From Ctena decussata (taxonomy: Eukaryota > Mollusca > Bivalvia > Lucinida > Lucinidae), in the NCBI GenBank assembly GCA_963989385.1, contig OZ022511.1:27522503-27586502 (forward strand): a DNA stretch of 64,000 nt. Direction: 5' to 3'. The notes under the pieces are model-generated. The model was not told the origin of the DNA and made no database searches. It saw only the letters and a program-made list of their open reading frames with translations. Positions within the stretch are counted from its first letter, which is position 1. Every line of letters starts with the position of its first letter. The position numbers and the translations under genes were made by a program. Shown in pieces: positions 12,243-23,700 of this stretch.

Positions 12243-13796
12243 AACAAGAGGCCCACGGGCCACAAAGCTCACCAGATCTCTAGCTCAGTACTGCTATCAA
12301 ATTTGCTGTCACATTTGTACAGGCTAATACAAAATATACAACTACAAAGTCTAAGTCTGACAGTCTGTTGAGTTGATTACAAATATATAACTATTTTCCA
12401 TATTTTGATTGCCATTTTTTAAGTTTCCCCATCGTAAGTCAATGCAACTCTAATTTGCCATAGCAACCAAACGAAAGAGCTGATTTTAATGAAAAACACA
12501 CAAATATTTAGTTCCCAGCCCAAGGATACTAAAGATAAAATCTGAGCCCAATCGACCTAGTGGCTTCAGATGAGATCATTTTTTAAGGATTTTTATTTTT
12601 GTTTTGCTTTATGGCTTCCCATGACAACCAATAATAAAAAGTGCAGTGGACCAAAAACATATAGCTGATAGAAGACTTCTCGAGGAACATTTCTGTAAAA
12701 GTTTTGTCAACATATCTGCAATAGCTTGGGAGTAAATTCCATTTTTGAACTTTCCCCATTATAAGTCAATGCAACTCTAAGTTGCCATAGCAACCAAACG
12801 AAAGAGCCGATTTTCATAAAAACACAAACTTTCAATCCCCTAGCTTAAGGATACTACAGATAAAATCTGGGCCTTATTGGCCCAGTGGTTTCAGAAGAGA
12901 TAATTTTTAAGTATTTTCCCCCTTTTTCTGCATTTTGGTTTCCATGGCAACCAAGTAAAGGAGCAGTTGGCCCAAAAACATAACGCTAATAGAAGACTTC
13001 TTAAGGAATAGTTCTATAAAAGTTTTGTCAACATAACTGCAATGGCTTGGCAATAAACGCCATTTTTTCAATTTACCCTATTGTAAGTCTATGGGAACTC
13101 TAAGTTGTCATAGCAACCAAACTAAAGGGTAGATTTTCATAAAAACACACACACACACACAAATTTTCAATTCCCCTAGCATAAGGATACTACAGATAAA
13201 ATCTGGGTCTTATCGGCCCAGTGGTTTCAGAAGAGATAATTTATAAGTTTTTTTTTTTCCTTTTTTCGCATTTTGGTTTTTTGCAACCAATAAAAGGGGC
13301 AGTGGACCACAACATACTAAAGATAAAATCTGAGCCCAATCGACCTAGTGGCTTCAGATGAGATCATTTTTTAAGGATTTTTATTTTTGTTTTGCTTTAT
13401 GGCTTCCCATGACAACCAATAATAAAAAGTGCAGTGGACCAAAAACATATAGCTGATAGAAGACTTCTCGAGGAACATTTCTATAAAAGTTTTGTCAGCA
13501 TATCTGCATTGGCTTGGCAGAAAATGCCATTTTTCAATTTTCCCCATTATAAGTCTATGTGAACTCTATGTTGCCATAGCAACCAAACTAAAGGGCAGAT
13601 TTTCATAAAAAAAAAATAAGAAAAAAAAACTTTTAACCCCCTAGCCCAAGGACGCTTCAGATGAAATTTGGGCCCAATCGGCTCAGTGGCTTTAGAGGAG
13701 ATGTTGTTTAAAAGTGATGACGGACGACGACGGACGACGACAGCGGACAACTGCCATCCTATAAGCTCCCCCGGAGCCTTCGGCTCTGGTGAGCTA
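12243..13796 (-). mobile_element. Tandem-core non-autonomous element (Helentron/pearl-like)
   Basis: Ends AACAAGAGGCCCACGGGCC...GAGCTCACC at the left and CCGGAGCCTTCGGCTCTGGT then GAGCTAAAA at the right. On the - strand it opens TTTAGCTCACC with a GAGCC/GGCTC hairpin and a GTCGTCCGTCG tract. The core is about four copies of a ~320-bp unit (ATAAGTCAATGCAACTCTAA, GATAAAATCTGGGCC, GAAGACTTCT, AAGTTTTGTCAACAT). No ORF. Assignment to Helitron-like HINEs is inference from the terminal hairpin, CTAA end and tandem core. Confidence 0.6.
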
Positions 13797-13997
13797 AAAA
13801 GCAAGGGCCGTAACTCCATAAAAACAGATTCACATATTCATATCATAAAAAACCACAATCTACAAAATTTCAAATGAATCCACTGAAAGACAAGGTTGGA
13901 GTTGTGGACGGACGGAAGGACGGACGGACGCACACACGGACGGACGGGGTCATTTCTATAATCCATCTCCGCCTACGCCGGATGGAAAGAGGCCAAT

Positions 13998-14200
13998 TGA
14001 GTCGCGACTTGACAAAAACAACAAAGTGAAACGTGCGTCCAACGAATACTCAGACAAGCATGGGCAGCCGCCCAATCTGATGTCTTTGCTGTACGCTATA
14101 AGCGGAAGCTAAGAGTCTGTGCTAGATTCATACGGACAGCGAGGACTTTGATCAAACTGGACGAAGCCCAGGCTAATCTGAGTCTTCGTTGGGCGCTCAA
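13998..14200. mobile_element. Degenerate foldback MITE, GAGCCGCGACACG family
   Basis: TGAGTCGCGACTTGACAAAA at the left and GGCTAATCTGAGTCTTCG near the right; the right terminus is lost where the SINE at 14227 follows. Confidence 0.65.
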
Positions 14201-14226
14201 AGGAATCCTCAGTACCCCATCTTATA

Positions 14227-14396
14227 GGAGCGGCTGTAGTGTAGTGGATAACACTCCGGACTACCAATCCAGGGGTCGCAAGATCGATCCCCCCCGCTTC
14301 TCCGGTCTTTTGGATGAGACTTTAAACCGAGGTCCCGTCTCCATATGACCTCGTTGTTGGTGGGACGTTAAACCCGAGTTCACTCACTCACTCACA
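14227..14396 (+). mobile_element. tRNA-derived SINE
   Basis: Head with A-box-like TAGTGTAGTGGATAACA and B-box-like GGTCGCAAGATCGATCC, a body containing GATGAGACTTTAAACCGAGG and TGGGACGTTAAACCCGAG, and a TCAC-repeat tail. Layout matches mollusc tRNA SINEs with a conserved central domain. Confidence 0.7.
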
Positions 14397-14810
14397 CCCC
14401 ATCTTATCGGAGTTGTTCTGGCACAACTGAAGTGCATGTAGATAGTATGCCTGTAAAGCCTACTTCTTTCTCACAATCGTTATTTACACTATATTCAGAT
14501 GCAGAAAAAAAATGCAATCACATAAGATATTATTACTACAGTTTTGTTTAAAGGGATATGGTTACACCACATTCGACGACAAAGCCTTTACGAAACGGGT
14601 TCAAATCTTAAAGAAAAAAATTTGCTCCACGATGTGCTTCACTGAAGAGGTAGGCAAAATGAAAATGGCAGAGTGGTCCCTCCCCCTCCCCCTCGTCACT
14701 TAAAATTAGTTAACAATGTCGATATAAGTTGTAAAGCTTATTGTCTAATCCCGTTGCATTTTCTTTTTAGTGTATTCTTTTCTGTTTTAATTCTCGTAAC
14801 GACATTCCCC

Positions 14811-14901
14811 AAGTGGCTCAGCTGTACGTGAACATAGTTGCATACGCCTGCAACTATGGTTAACGCCTGCAACTATGGTTCTATACCGCGGAGCCACTTT
14901 T
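14811..14901. repeat. Hairpin with internal direct repeat
   Basis: AAGTGGCTC mirrored by GAGCCACTT, and inside it ACGCCTGCAACTATGGTT occurs twice in tandem with a mirrored partner AACATAGTTGCA. Confidence 0.65.
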
Positions 14902-15154
14902 GAGTTATGATTTGTAGTGCTTTATTTGAATAAAATAGTGTTTCAACAAAAGTCGATACATTAATTTACATTTACGGGCGCAGTTTGAGCTTATTTCATA
15001 TCTAACGTAGCATGGATACCATCATGCTCGTAGGTTTTGCGATCCTGACGTAATGAATGTGTAACAAATCTGACATAATTGTAAATTCCCGGGTGCCGCT
15101 GTTTTGGAAGCCTTTAAAGAGCGGAAAATCTGTCAGGTTCCTTCATCTTTGCAA

Positions 15155-15217
15155 GCCAAAGGTACTAAGTCCACTTTGTTCCTGCGTAAGGAACAAAATG
15201 GACTTAGTACCCTTGGC
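15155..15217. repeat. Strong hairpin
   Basis: GCCAAAGGTACTAAGTCCAC and TTTGTTCC, mirrored by GGAACAAAATGGACTTAGTA and CCCTTGGC with a 6-base loop. Flanks AAAGAGCGG/AAAATCGGC suggest a longer decayed foldback (about 15105-15245). Confidence 0.75.
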
Positions 15218-15458
15218 TCTAAAACATGAGGATCTTTAAAATCGGCACCAATTTAATCATGAATACATTATCTGTTGAAAATCACGCTTTCAGTGATTTT
15301 GATCCCACCGACGTGACACACTGAATACAGACATAAAATAACATCAAAATTACAGTCGTTTTTTTCTATCAATGAAATTAGCATTGATTCATGGATTTTA
15401 ATTAAATCCTGAGAAATGACCGAGTTTTCACATCCAGGTAAACCTGTAACACACGATT

Positions 15459-16008
15459 AAGGTGTATGGTTATACTTCCATATTTTCCCACCAGTTTTAC
15501 AAAGGGAAATAACTTTTGTGACTTCGTGTTTGCTTCACTGCATGGGGTTATCCTTCAAATTTGAGCTTTACTATTAAAAAAAAAAAGAATTTGCTTCTAA
15601 CGGGCCAATTCTTTTCTTTCAGACTGAATCCCATACATGTACGAAAAGGGAGGCAAAAACGTAAATGAAAAAGTAGCTTCCCCTGAAAATGTACCCATTC
15701 AACATGTCTGTCTTTTTAGAGAGCCTTTCACCGGCAAGTAAGCGCTAATGAATGTTAAAGCAGTCTTAAGGCGAATTGTTACACCTTCATGTACTCCACC
15801 ATTTTTAAGAAGGGAAACAACTCTTATGATTTCAAGCTTTCTTCCCAGTTCAACAAAATCATTCCAAAAAGAGGATTTACTCTTAAAGGAAAGAATTTGC
15901 TCCTAGAGGAGCAATTTCTTTTCCTTTAAGAGTTAATATCTATCGAGAAGGGAGGCAAAACTCAAATTACAGAGTTACTTCCCCTTAAAGTGAACCCATT
16001 TACCTTAG
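15459..16008. repeat. Two adjacent copies of the GTGTATGG foldback family
   Basis: 15459-15700 and 15768-16008. Each runs from a GTGTATGG or CACCTTCATGT arm through AAGGGAAACAACT, a central AAAGGAAAGAATTTGCTCC facing GGAGCAA...TTCTTTTCC hairpin, to a mirrored arm with AGTTACTTCCCCT and GTGAACCCA. Other copies: 22191-22414, 22670-22825 (half), 32120-32345, 18000-18210 (decayed). Confidence 0.7.
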
Positions 16009-16500
16009 AAAGGTAGATGTTTTCAAACTGAAAATCTCTATTAACAGGAAAAGTAATTATTTCAGAAAAATGATACTTATAAATTTGGTTCTTAATAACA
16101 ATATTTTCATTGCGAGACATGCATATAACTCATTTTGAAATAAGTTCAAAATCCAGCAATGTTATTATGAAATCTTGATAAACAAGTTAAGCATTCCATT
16201 GGTTACTTCATGTGATGTTCATAAGGTGACTATGTACACTTTCAGGCGCAGCAACTCTGCCACTTTCAATTTTGCCTCCCTTTCTAATCGGGATAAACTC
16301 GTAACGATAAGAACTTGTTTCTTTAGGAGCTAATTCTTTTCTTTAAGAACAGAAAAAAAGGGTTTGGTTAAGCAGAGTCTAAACAGTTGTTACCGTTTGG
16401 AACAATTGAAGAAAAGCCTGAAGGTGTATCCCTATATACCTTATAAAAATCATTCAAGTCTAATCCGTTCTTCTGATTTTTCCCGTTTTCTTTATTTTCT

Positions 16501-16562
<62 letters not shown>

Positions 16563-16741
16563 ATTGTCATCCTTTAAACTAGGCATCTACTTTATGGGAG
16601 GAATTGGCTGCCCACTGAAATGAGCAGGAAGTTAGAAAAGTTGCCCCCCACACCACCACAAAAAAAACAAACAAACAAACAATGACACTTGATTTTTTTT
16701 CTGGCTATTCTTTTTTCATTAATCTCATATCCTCATGTTCT

Positions 16742-16786
<45 letters not shown>

Positions 16787-17930
16787 TTCTATCTCTTTCT
16801 CTCTCTCTTTCTCATTTTTTCAAATTAAATTCCCCTGATCAATGATCGATAAGCATCATGGCAGTGGTTATAACTATTTCATAATGAAATCGCATTTAAT
16901 CCATTTAAACTCATTTCATCATGGTATTTTTACCTTAAATAAGTTTGATTGAAAATCATCCTTGAACTGCTGTTGAATTTCTCGTGGTATTAATTGGTAA
17001 TTTGCGGTAAATATCTTCCTTATATCTGTGGCATTAAACTGCTAGCTTATCTGAAATTCTGATATACTAGGGCCGTTCGAAAAGTTTTGCAAACAGTGTC
17101 ATAACTTTGTTTAGAGGCATGCTGGGTACAAATGCTATGCATGTACTGAAAATACTTTACTTTGTCCTTACAATGATGCCAAACACTATACAAAGATACT
17201 TTTCCTTATTGATTTACAACGCGTGTTACTACGCCCCAGTTATACCACTGGGCTATTTTCATATATAAAAATCTTTTTAGTGTTAGGCATTCAAGTCAAA
17301 TATCGTTGTAAATAGAAAAATGAATATCAACTGCTTGTCCATCGTTGCCTACAATATCTATACGTGAGTTAGAAGGGTGGCAACTGTTACATGTATCGAT
17401 TTATTCCTTACAAAGCAATGCACAGTTCTTATGACGTTATTAAAATCTACGTCGACGTCTTATTTGAAAAACTGTAGAAGCGTCATTTTTTGTATTAATT
17501 TGAATTTATTGACAGGTTTTTGTTGACCTATGTAAATGCTCTTGCTGACAAGATGTTGAATGCTAACACACTTGTTTTCATTACAGAATTATTATAATTC
17601 AAGTAGTAAAGGAAAGTCTGCTACTATATAAAATACGGAAAATTCATATTCACGGGACAGTATGGAACCTACATTAATTATAATATCCGCAACATTTACA
17701 GGACAACATTGCCTGGACATTGTCTTTTAAAGTAGCAAAGATGAAATATTGAAGACTGCTCATAGATGCTAAAGTGAAATTCTGCAGTGTCTTTAGGGTA
17801 TACCTCTTTCAAAGAAGTTAAAAATGTGTCCTTTAAAAAACTACACCGTGTTTGCAGACTTGTTTAGGCAGATCATGGCTTTATGTGTTTTTGCAATCAG
17901 AAGTGCCGTCTTGATGGTCGTTCCCAAGAT
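16009..17930. other. Gene-free stretch with two CT microsatellites
   Basis: CT dinucleotide runs at 16501-16558 and 16742-16808. The rest is AT-rich; a further decayed GTGTATGG-family arm lies around 16235-16450. No coding exon recognised. Confidence 0.6.
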
Positions 17931-18380
17931 ATCACGTCACTTGCAAAACTTTCTGAACGCCCCTCGTATAAAGGAGAAAGGATACTCTTTACAGGGGAAA
18001 CTACTCTGCTCGTTTCATTTTCATCTTCCTTTCCCATGGGGTCAACCCTTAATGGAAATAATTTGCTCCACTCGGGGCAAAGTCTTCATTTAAGTGTAGA
18101 CCCCTTTTATGCGAGCTCTTATCTTATAAAAAATCAAAACTAAGCACCGGAAGTCGTCGCCCTTTGAAAAAATGGCGGATAAACCACGTCCGTGCATCGA
18201 TACACCTTAAATTGCTGAGCTTTTTGCCTGCAGAAATACTTCGGCTTCGTTCCACTCTTTCACTGGTAGCTTGGGAAACGACGAGACCGGCTTCACCTCG
18301 GGATTCGATGTCTCGGACAGGTCACTCTGGGCGGAACCTGTAACCAAATGACAACTTGAACAAATATTCAGCATATAAAT

Positions 18381-18960
18381 CAGGTGTATGGAGACACCTT
18401 CATGGTTTCCCGTCACTTTTAAGCAGGGAAACAACTTTAGTGACTTCCTGTTCGCTTTCCTGCACGACGAGAACCCCTTAAACACAGGGTATAATCGATT
18501 CCGCTAATTTTCGCTTTCTGCAGAGACTGTACATCATACTTGGCTTCCGCCGAGACTGTCCGCGATCTCTTGCTTCCTGCCGAGACTTCTGTACATGATA
18601 AATGGCTTCCTGCTGAGACTATCCGCATGATTCTGCTTCCTGCCGAGGCTCTCGGCAGGAAGCAGAGTCACGCGGACAGTCTCTGCAGGAAGCCATTTTT
18701 CGAGGACAGTAGGCCCTGCAGGAAGCAAAAGTTCGCGGACAGTCTCGGCGGAAGCCAAATATGACGGACAGTCTCTGCAGGAAGCGAAAATTGGCGACCT
18801 GGTATATACCCTGTGTTAAATGGGTTTTACTCGTAAAAAAAAGAAGTCTGTCCTAGAGGAGCAAATTCTTTCCTTTAAGAATCGACCCTATTGAGAAGGG
18901 AGATGGAAATAAAAATGACAGAGTTGCTTCCCATGAAAGTGAACCAATACATGGACACCT
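18381..18960. mobile_element. GTGTATGG foldback copy interrupted by another element
   Basis: Left arm GGTGTATGGAGACACCTTCA to CGAGAACCCC and right part TAGAGGAGCAAATTCTTTCC onwards belong to the foldback family; the piece between 18483 and 18815 is a separate insertion flanked by TTAAA. Confidence 0.65.
18483..18815. mobile_element. 333-bp palindromic element with internal tandem units, TTAAA target duplication
   Basis: Terminal repeats CACAGGGTATA and TATACCCTGTG are exact inverses and are bounded by TTAAA at 18478-18482 and 18816-18820. Inside, GGCTTCCTGCCGAGACTGTC-like units occur about four times on the left arm and again inverted on the right arm, so nearly the whole element folds on itself about the centre near 18651. 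Confidence 0.8.
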
Positions 18961-19095
18961 TAAGTAATAAATTTGAAATAATATATGCAGTTTCTTTCAA
19001 AAGATGCATTTTGTTATGATCAAAGCGTGATAGACCGAAATACATGTAAATGGATTTCACCAACCTTGCTACTAAGCCAGGAATCTTGTCGTCCA

Positions 19096-19311
19096 GGGGC
19101 AGTATTTATAAAACAACTTTAGTGGTTGCTATGCTGTTGCTATGGCTAAATTTCTTTGTACATGTAGGGGATTCCCTACTGCTATGGAATTTCAGTCTTT
19201 TTCAGACTGTTCCTCCAGAGCAAATTTCATAGTTGTAGGGAATCTCCTTTATAGACATTCAGCCTTAGCAACAGCATAGCAACCACTTAAGTCATTTTAT
19301 AAATACGGCCT
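19096..19311. mobile_element. Foldback element
   Basis: GGGGCAGTATTTATAAAACA and TAGTGGTTGCTATGCTGTTG at the left, mirrored by CAACAGCATAGCAACCACTT and TTTATAAATACGGCC at the right; central ATGGAATTTCAGTC region is weakly paired. Confidence 0.75.
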
Positions 19312-19492
19312 CAGCTCTTTGCAGACTGAATAAATTAAAGTCTGAAGGAAAATCCTTTGTAAGAAAGAGACGCATCAGAGAAATGAAAATAGCAGAGTCG
19401 GTTTCACCGAGTCCTGTCACGTGCATTTGCGAAATGTCGCAACACTGCCCAGGTCCCCTCCCTCCCAAGCACCAGCCTCCACCATCCCACAT

Positions 19493-19605
19493 ACACATAC
19501 TTTCGCCAGTAACTGACAACTGCCCTTCTTGAATCAGCGGAAGGAGAAACGAAAGTATGTGGCCAGACCGATTGCGCTACGCGGCCCGGCAACTGCAGTG
19601 AAAAC
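19493..19605 (-). mobile_element. Truncated tRNA-type SINE
   Basis: Shares GCCAGTAACTGACAACTGCC, AATCAGCGGAAGGAGAAACG and GCGGCCCGGC with the SINE at 37715, but the middle of the tRNA-like head (B box and anticodon arm) is missing. Confidence 0.7.
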
Positions 19606-19840
19606 AAAATAAAATTGGAGGCAAAAACATCTTTACATGGATTCTTCCCTGTCTTTTTAACCTCAAAGGTGAAGTTAGTGATAGAAACAGCATGGTTCTT
19701 CGCCTGTACGGAGATAATCCTCGAGCTTATTGACCGTATAGGCGGGCGAATCATGCTCTGTCTCTTTCATGGCACGATAACCAGTGTAGACCTTCCACGT
19801 TACGAGGTAAAAATGTATCTCGTGCTCAAGATAGGGGTGT

Positions 19841-19916
19841 CTACCCAGCAGTCACATGACACCATAATGACCTCGCACTGACAGATGTCGTTTTGATGTC
19901 ATGTGCCCGCTTGGTA
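19841..19916. mobile_element. Palindromic CCCAGCAGGCAC element (degenerate)
   Basis: ACCCAGCAGTCACATGACAC at the left and GATGTCATGTGCCCGCTTGG at the right. Confidence 0.6.
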
Positions 19917-19933
19917 TACAAAGTAATAACATA

Positions 19934-20282
19934 CACTGCAAAAATGTGTTTAGAATCTTAACAAAAAATGCAGTCCGATTTTTTATGTGTTTAAATCGTA
20001 ACATGTTCAATTTGCAACATGTTTAGGTTTATGTTTAGAAATTAAACATGTACAAAACTGGTTATATTTACCTTTTATTTTGAAAAATATCTCTGTCAAC
20101 ATGTTTGTCTCTTTTTTTACGTTCTTCAACGGGGAAAAGAGAGAATGGAGTAACAGAATAAAACGTGTTTAGCAGACATTGTCCGGGAAAATAATAGAAA
20201 AGGCGTGCATGTTTAGATAAATGACCTATTCCTAAACATGTTTACACTTAAACATGTAACCTGTTGTGTTTTTTTTACAGTG
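19934..20282. mobile_element. Putative MITE with CACTGYAAAAA termini
   Basis: CACTGCAAAAATGTGTTTAG at the left and TTTTTTTTACAGTG at the right; several ACATGTTTA/TAAACATGT words inside in both orientations. No clear target duplication. Lies just downstream of the cyclase stop codon and would contribute an AATAAA on the - strand near 20077. Confidence 0.5.
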
Positions 20283-20369
20283 AACAAAAAAGAGACCATG
20301 ATTCAGTTGCATGAGTTGTTATTTCAGTTTTACCAGTCTGTAATAATGTTTTTATAGCTTGCGTCGATC

Positions 20370-20531
20370 CTACAAATTTCGTTGTGGTACATTTATACCT
20401 CTTGGAGCTCTAGTTCCATACAGACCACTGTTGTCGATGGTCATGTCGTAAGATACTTGGTCATGTTCCAGATTGCCACTGTCAAACTCATTCTTGTCTA
20501 TAACCCAGTATGTTGTCATCTTGCCTTTCCT
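20370..20531 (-). CDS. NIT-guanylate cyclase last coding exon
   Basis: Acceptor GATTTCCAG; stop TAG at 20372-20370. Encodes the closing RKGKMTTYWV motif of the cyclase fold and a hydrophilic tail of about 43 residues ending QRNL. Confidence 0.85.
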   Translation of the reverse strand, partial: RKGKMTTYWVIDKNEFDSGNLEHDQVSYDMTIDNSGLYGTRAPRGINVPQRNL

Positions 20532-20573
20532 CTGGAAATCCATGGAACAGAATATTAAGGAAATCGATTCTGC

Positions 20574-20632
<59 letters not shown>

Positions 20633-20690
20633 TACAAGCAGAACGAGCAAAAGACAGACCACCGAAAGAGATGGGGAGTGAAAGAAAATT

Positions 20691-20727
<37 letters not shown>

Positions 20728-23700
20728 GAGAGATTATATTCAGGTTTAGTGTTGAAGATATTAAAAAGATAATGAAAAGATTGATTCATATTAACATTCG
20801 TACTTTTTTGTTTTTCTAAAAGCAGGTCTGCTTACACTAAGGCCATTCTGAGAATTTTTGAAAACCGAACAGGGCTAGGTTTTAGTATGAGTAAGCCATA
20901 CTTTCGTTTGGTTTAAACAATATTTATTCACGTAAATTACATGCATAACGTCTACAGAGTACAAAATGGTGAACAGGATTTGATAACAAGCATCAAAACT
21001 TATACAATCATCTCCTGTCAAAACTTATACAATCATCTCACTTTCGTTTCATAACAAAACTCTATAAAGTGCAAATTGGTTTGCTCCTAAACTGTCAGCT
21101 TCAGCTTCATCTTCTATTATCACCTGTTGTTATTTAATATTGTCAAATCAATACTACCTGGCTAGGGGAGAGTCGGGTAACTTCGGACAGACGGTTAAAT
21201 TCGGACACACCGTTGCAAACAGTGAAAATTCAGATGAGACGGCTCATAATGAGCCGTCTCATCAGCATTTTCACTGTTTGGCCAGTTATTGTTTTGTTTT
21301 AGATCCAGACAACTGGCATATAAAGGAAAAATGTCACTGTCCGAATTTACCCGCTGTCCGAAGCTACCCGACTCTCCCCTACTCAAGAAGCCTTTCGAAA
21401 GTCAGAAACTAGATAGGCCTACCGTAGTAATTCTAATAAATATCCACCCCTCTTTCTCCAAACATGTTATATATTTTGGAGACAATTGAAAAACTCCTTG
21501 CATAAAATCCTCAAAGTTTGTAGTTAACATATGGTCACATCTTCACATCATCATGACATGCGGCTGTAGCTATTATATTTACATCCTTAGCGAAGAAATA
21601 CAAAGATTTGCTACATTGTTGGAAGTCAAATGAGGTCGTTCAAATTAACTAGTTAATACATGTGACTAATAGGAAACAACACCCCCAGCAGAAATCGTCA
21701 CAACATCACTTACACTGATATCCGTTGGACCACGTAGCTTCATCTTAAACTTGCCACATTTCTTCAAAGCTAAGAACGTCTTCTCGCTTATATGAATCTT
21801 GTTTGCTAAAAACATGAAAGAAAAGCAGGGTATAAAACAAATTATGTGAACTGCACGTGCTCGAAAACGCCTGTGCATGTTCGCCCAGCGAAGACTCGGA
21901 TCAGCCTGGGCATCCGCCCAGTCTGATCGGAGTCTTTGCTTCGCGCTTGGAGCGCTTGGCGCTAGCTTAGACCTTAAGCAACCCTCTCAGCGCATAGCAA
22001 AGACTGTGACCAGACTGGGCGGATGCCCTGTCTGATCTGAGTCTTCGCTGGTCGCACATGCCACTTTATTTGTTTTGTTGTGTCGCGGCTCAATTGTATG
22101 TGAATTGTGCATGCTCGAGCCAGCCTGTGCATATATATAGGGAGTCAGGTCACAAGATATAAAGTTTGCATTTACAATGAATCGAATTTAGGGTGTATGG
22201 ATACATGTGCACTTCCATAAACTTCTGCCATTTTTACAAAGGGGAACAACTTTTGTAACTTTCTGTTCGTCTAGAACGAAGAAGCCCTTCCAAAATGGGG
22301 CATTCTCTAAACGGAAGGGGGCAAAGTCTTTTACTTAAGGCCTGGTCCCACTAAGAAGTGAAGCGAAGTAGGAATGACAGCATAGCTTCCCCTGAACGTG
22401 TATCCATACTTCTTAAATTTTAAAGCAATTTCTTTATCCCAAGTAGGTCGAGGAACAGTATGAAACCTCCTCGGGAGACAGAGCTGAAGAAACCCTAAAA
22501 ATCTTGTTGAAGCTATTAAATATTCATTATGCACTGTTAACTTCACCAAAGATAGACTCCACATTAAGTGAACTGAATCACAAAATTGTTCTATAGAGAT
22601 TTTCTATCTCATGTTTTGACCTTGGTGTGAAAAATGAGGCTTAACAGTAGGTGCAGCCAGTGAAAACGCACATCGGTATCCTCCTTTAAGAGCAAATGCT
22701 CTCCCTCAAGAGTTGACCCCATTTCAAAAGGGCTTCTTGGCTCAGAGAAGCAAACGTGAAATCACAAAAGATGTTCCTTCAGTAAAATGGCGGAAAAAAC
22801 ATGGAAGTGTACCGATACATTCCAGATATTTTCTCTTTTCTTTTTTTTTTCACTGTAAACTTTTCCCAGGATCCATGCATTATTGGTACCTGCTGTAAAT
22901 AATTCATTTACATGTCGGAAATGTGGAGACTAATCTGGGTGTCCGCTGTTTGTTCATGCTATTAAGCCCCCTTTCGTGCCACATTTCATTTATCTTTTCA
23001 CAACAAGCAGATTCTATGGCAACATAGCTGATATCTGCACCACTATATGAATAAAGCTATATTTGCAACTGTGCATGCACAGACTAGTCCACGCAAGAGA
23101 GCATATTCTGATCAAGTGCATGTGAAGTTCGTCAAGACATTACATGTACCTAGGCTCCGATGAATTGGCTCGTGTGCATCCCGGTTTGAACACGTGTAGA
23201 AAACAATAATTTAAGATAGGTTTTGCCAAGTTTAGTGTAGTGTATGTGCTATGAAGGATGGAATATTAGGGGACCTCTTGAGGCCATTAAGCAGCGATAT
23301 AAGGACTGTGTGTTTTATATGGATTCCCGAGTGAGTCTGTGATTCAATGCAGTGTAAATAAGTAAATTAGGCCAACAAAACAATAGGTTTGAAATGGAAT
23401 TCGCGGACTTAGGAGGTCCACAGAGTGATACTTACGCAAACCACTTTCTTTCATCCTTGAAGCAATAAAGACAGTTTCTCCAAATAGACAGTACTTCAGC
23501 ATAACGGTTCCCAGAACACCAGCCATACAAGATCCTAGTAGTACATGAACGAAAATATTCATTTTACTATGAAAGAAATCCTTTATCAGCAAGAAGATTT
23601 TGCTGATCATAAAAAGCCTACAGAAGTGCACTTAGGTTTAGCATAATTCAGGCATATATATATAACTAGACGTCTGATTGGATCATACTGTGATAACGTA

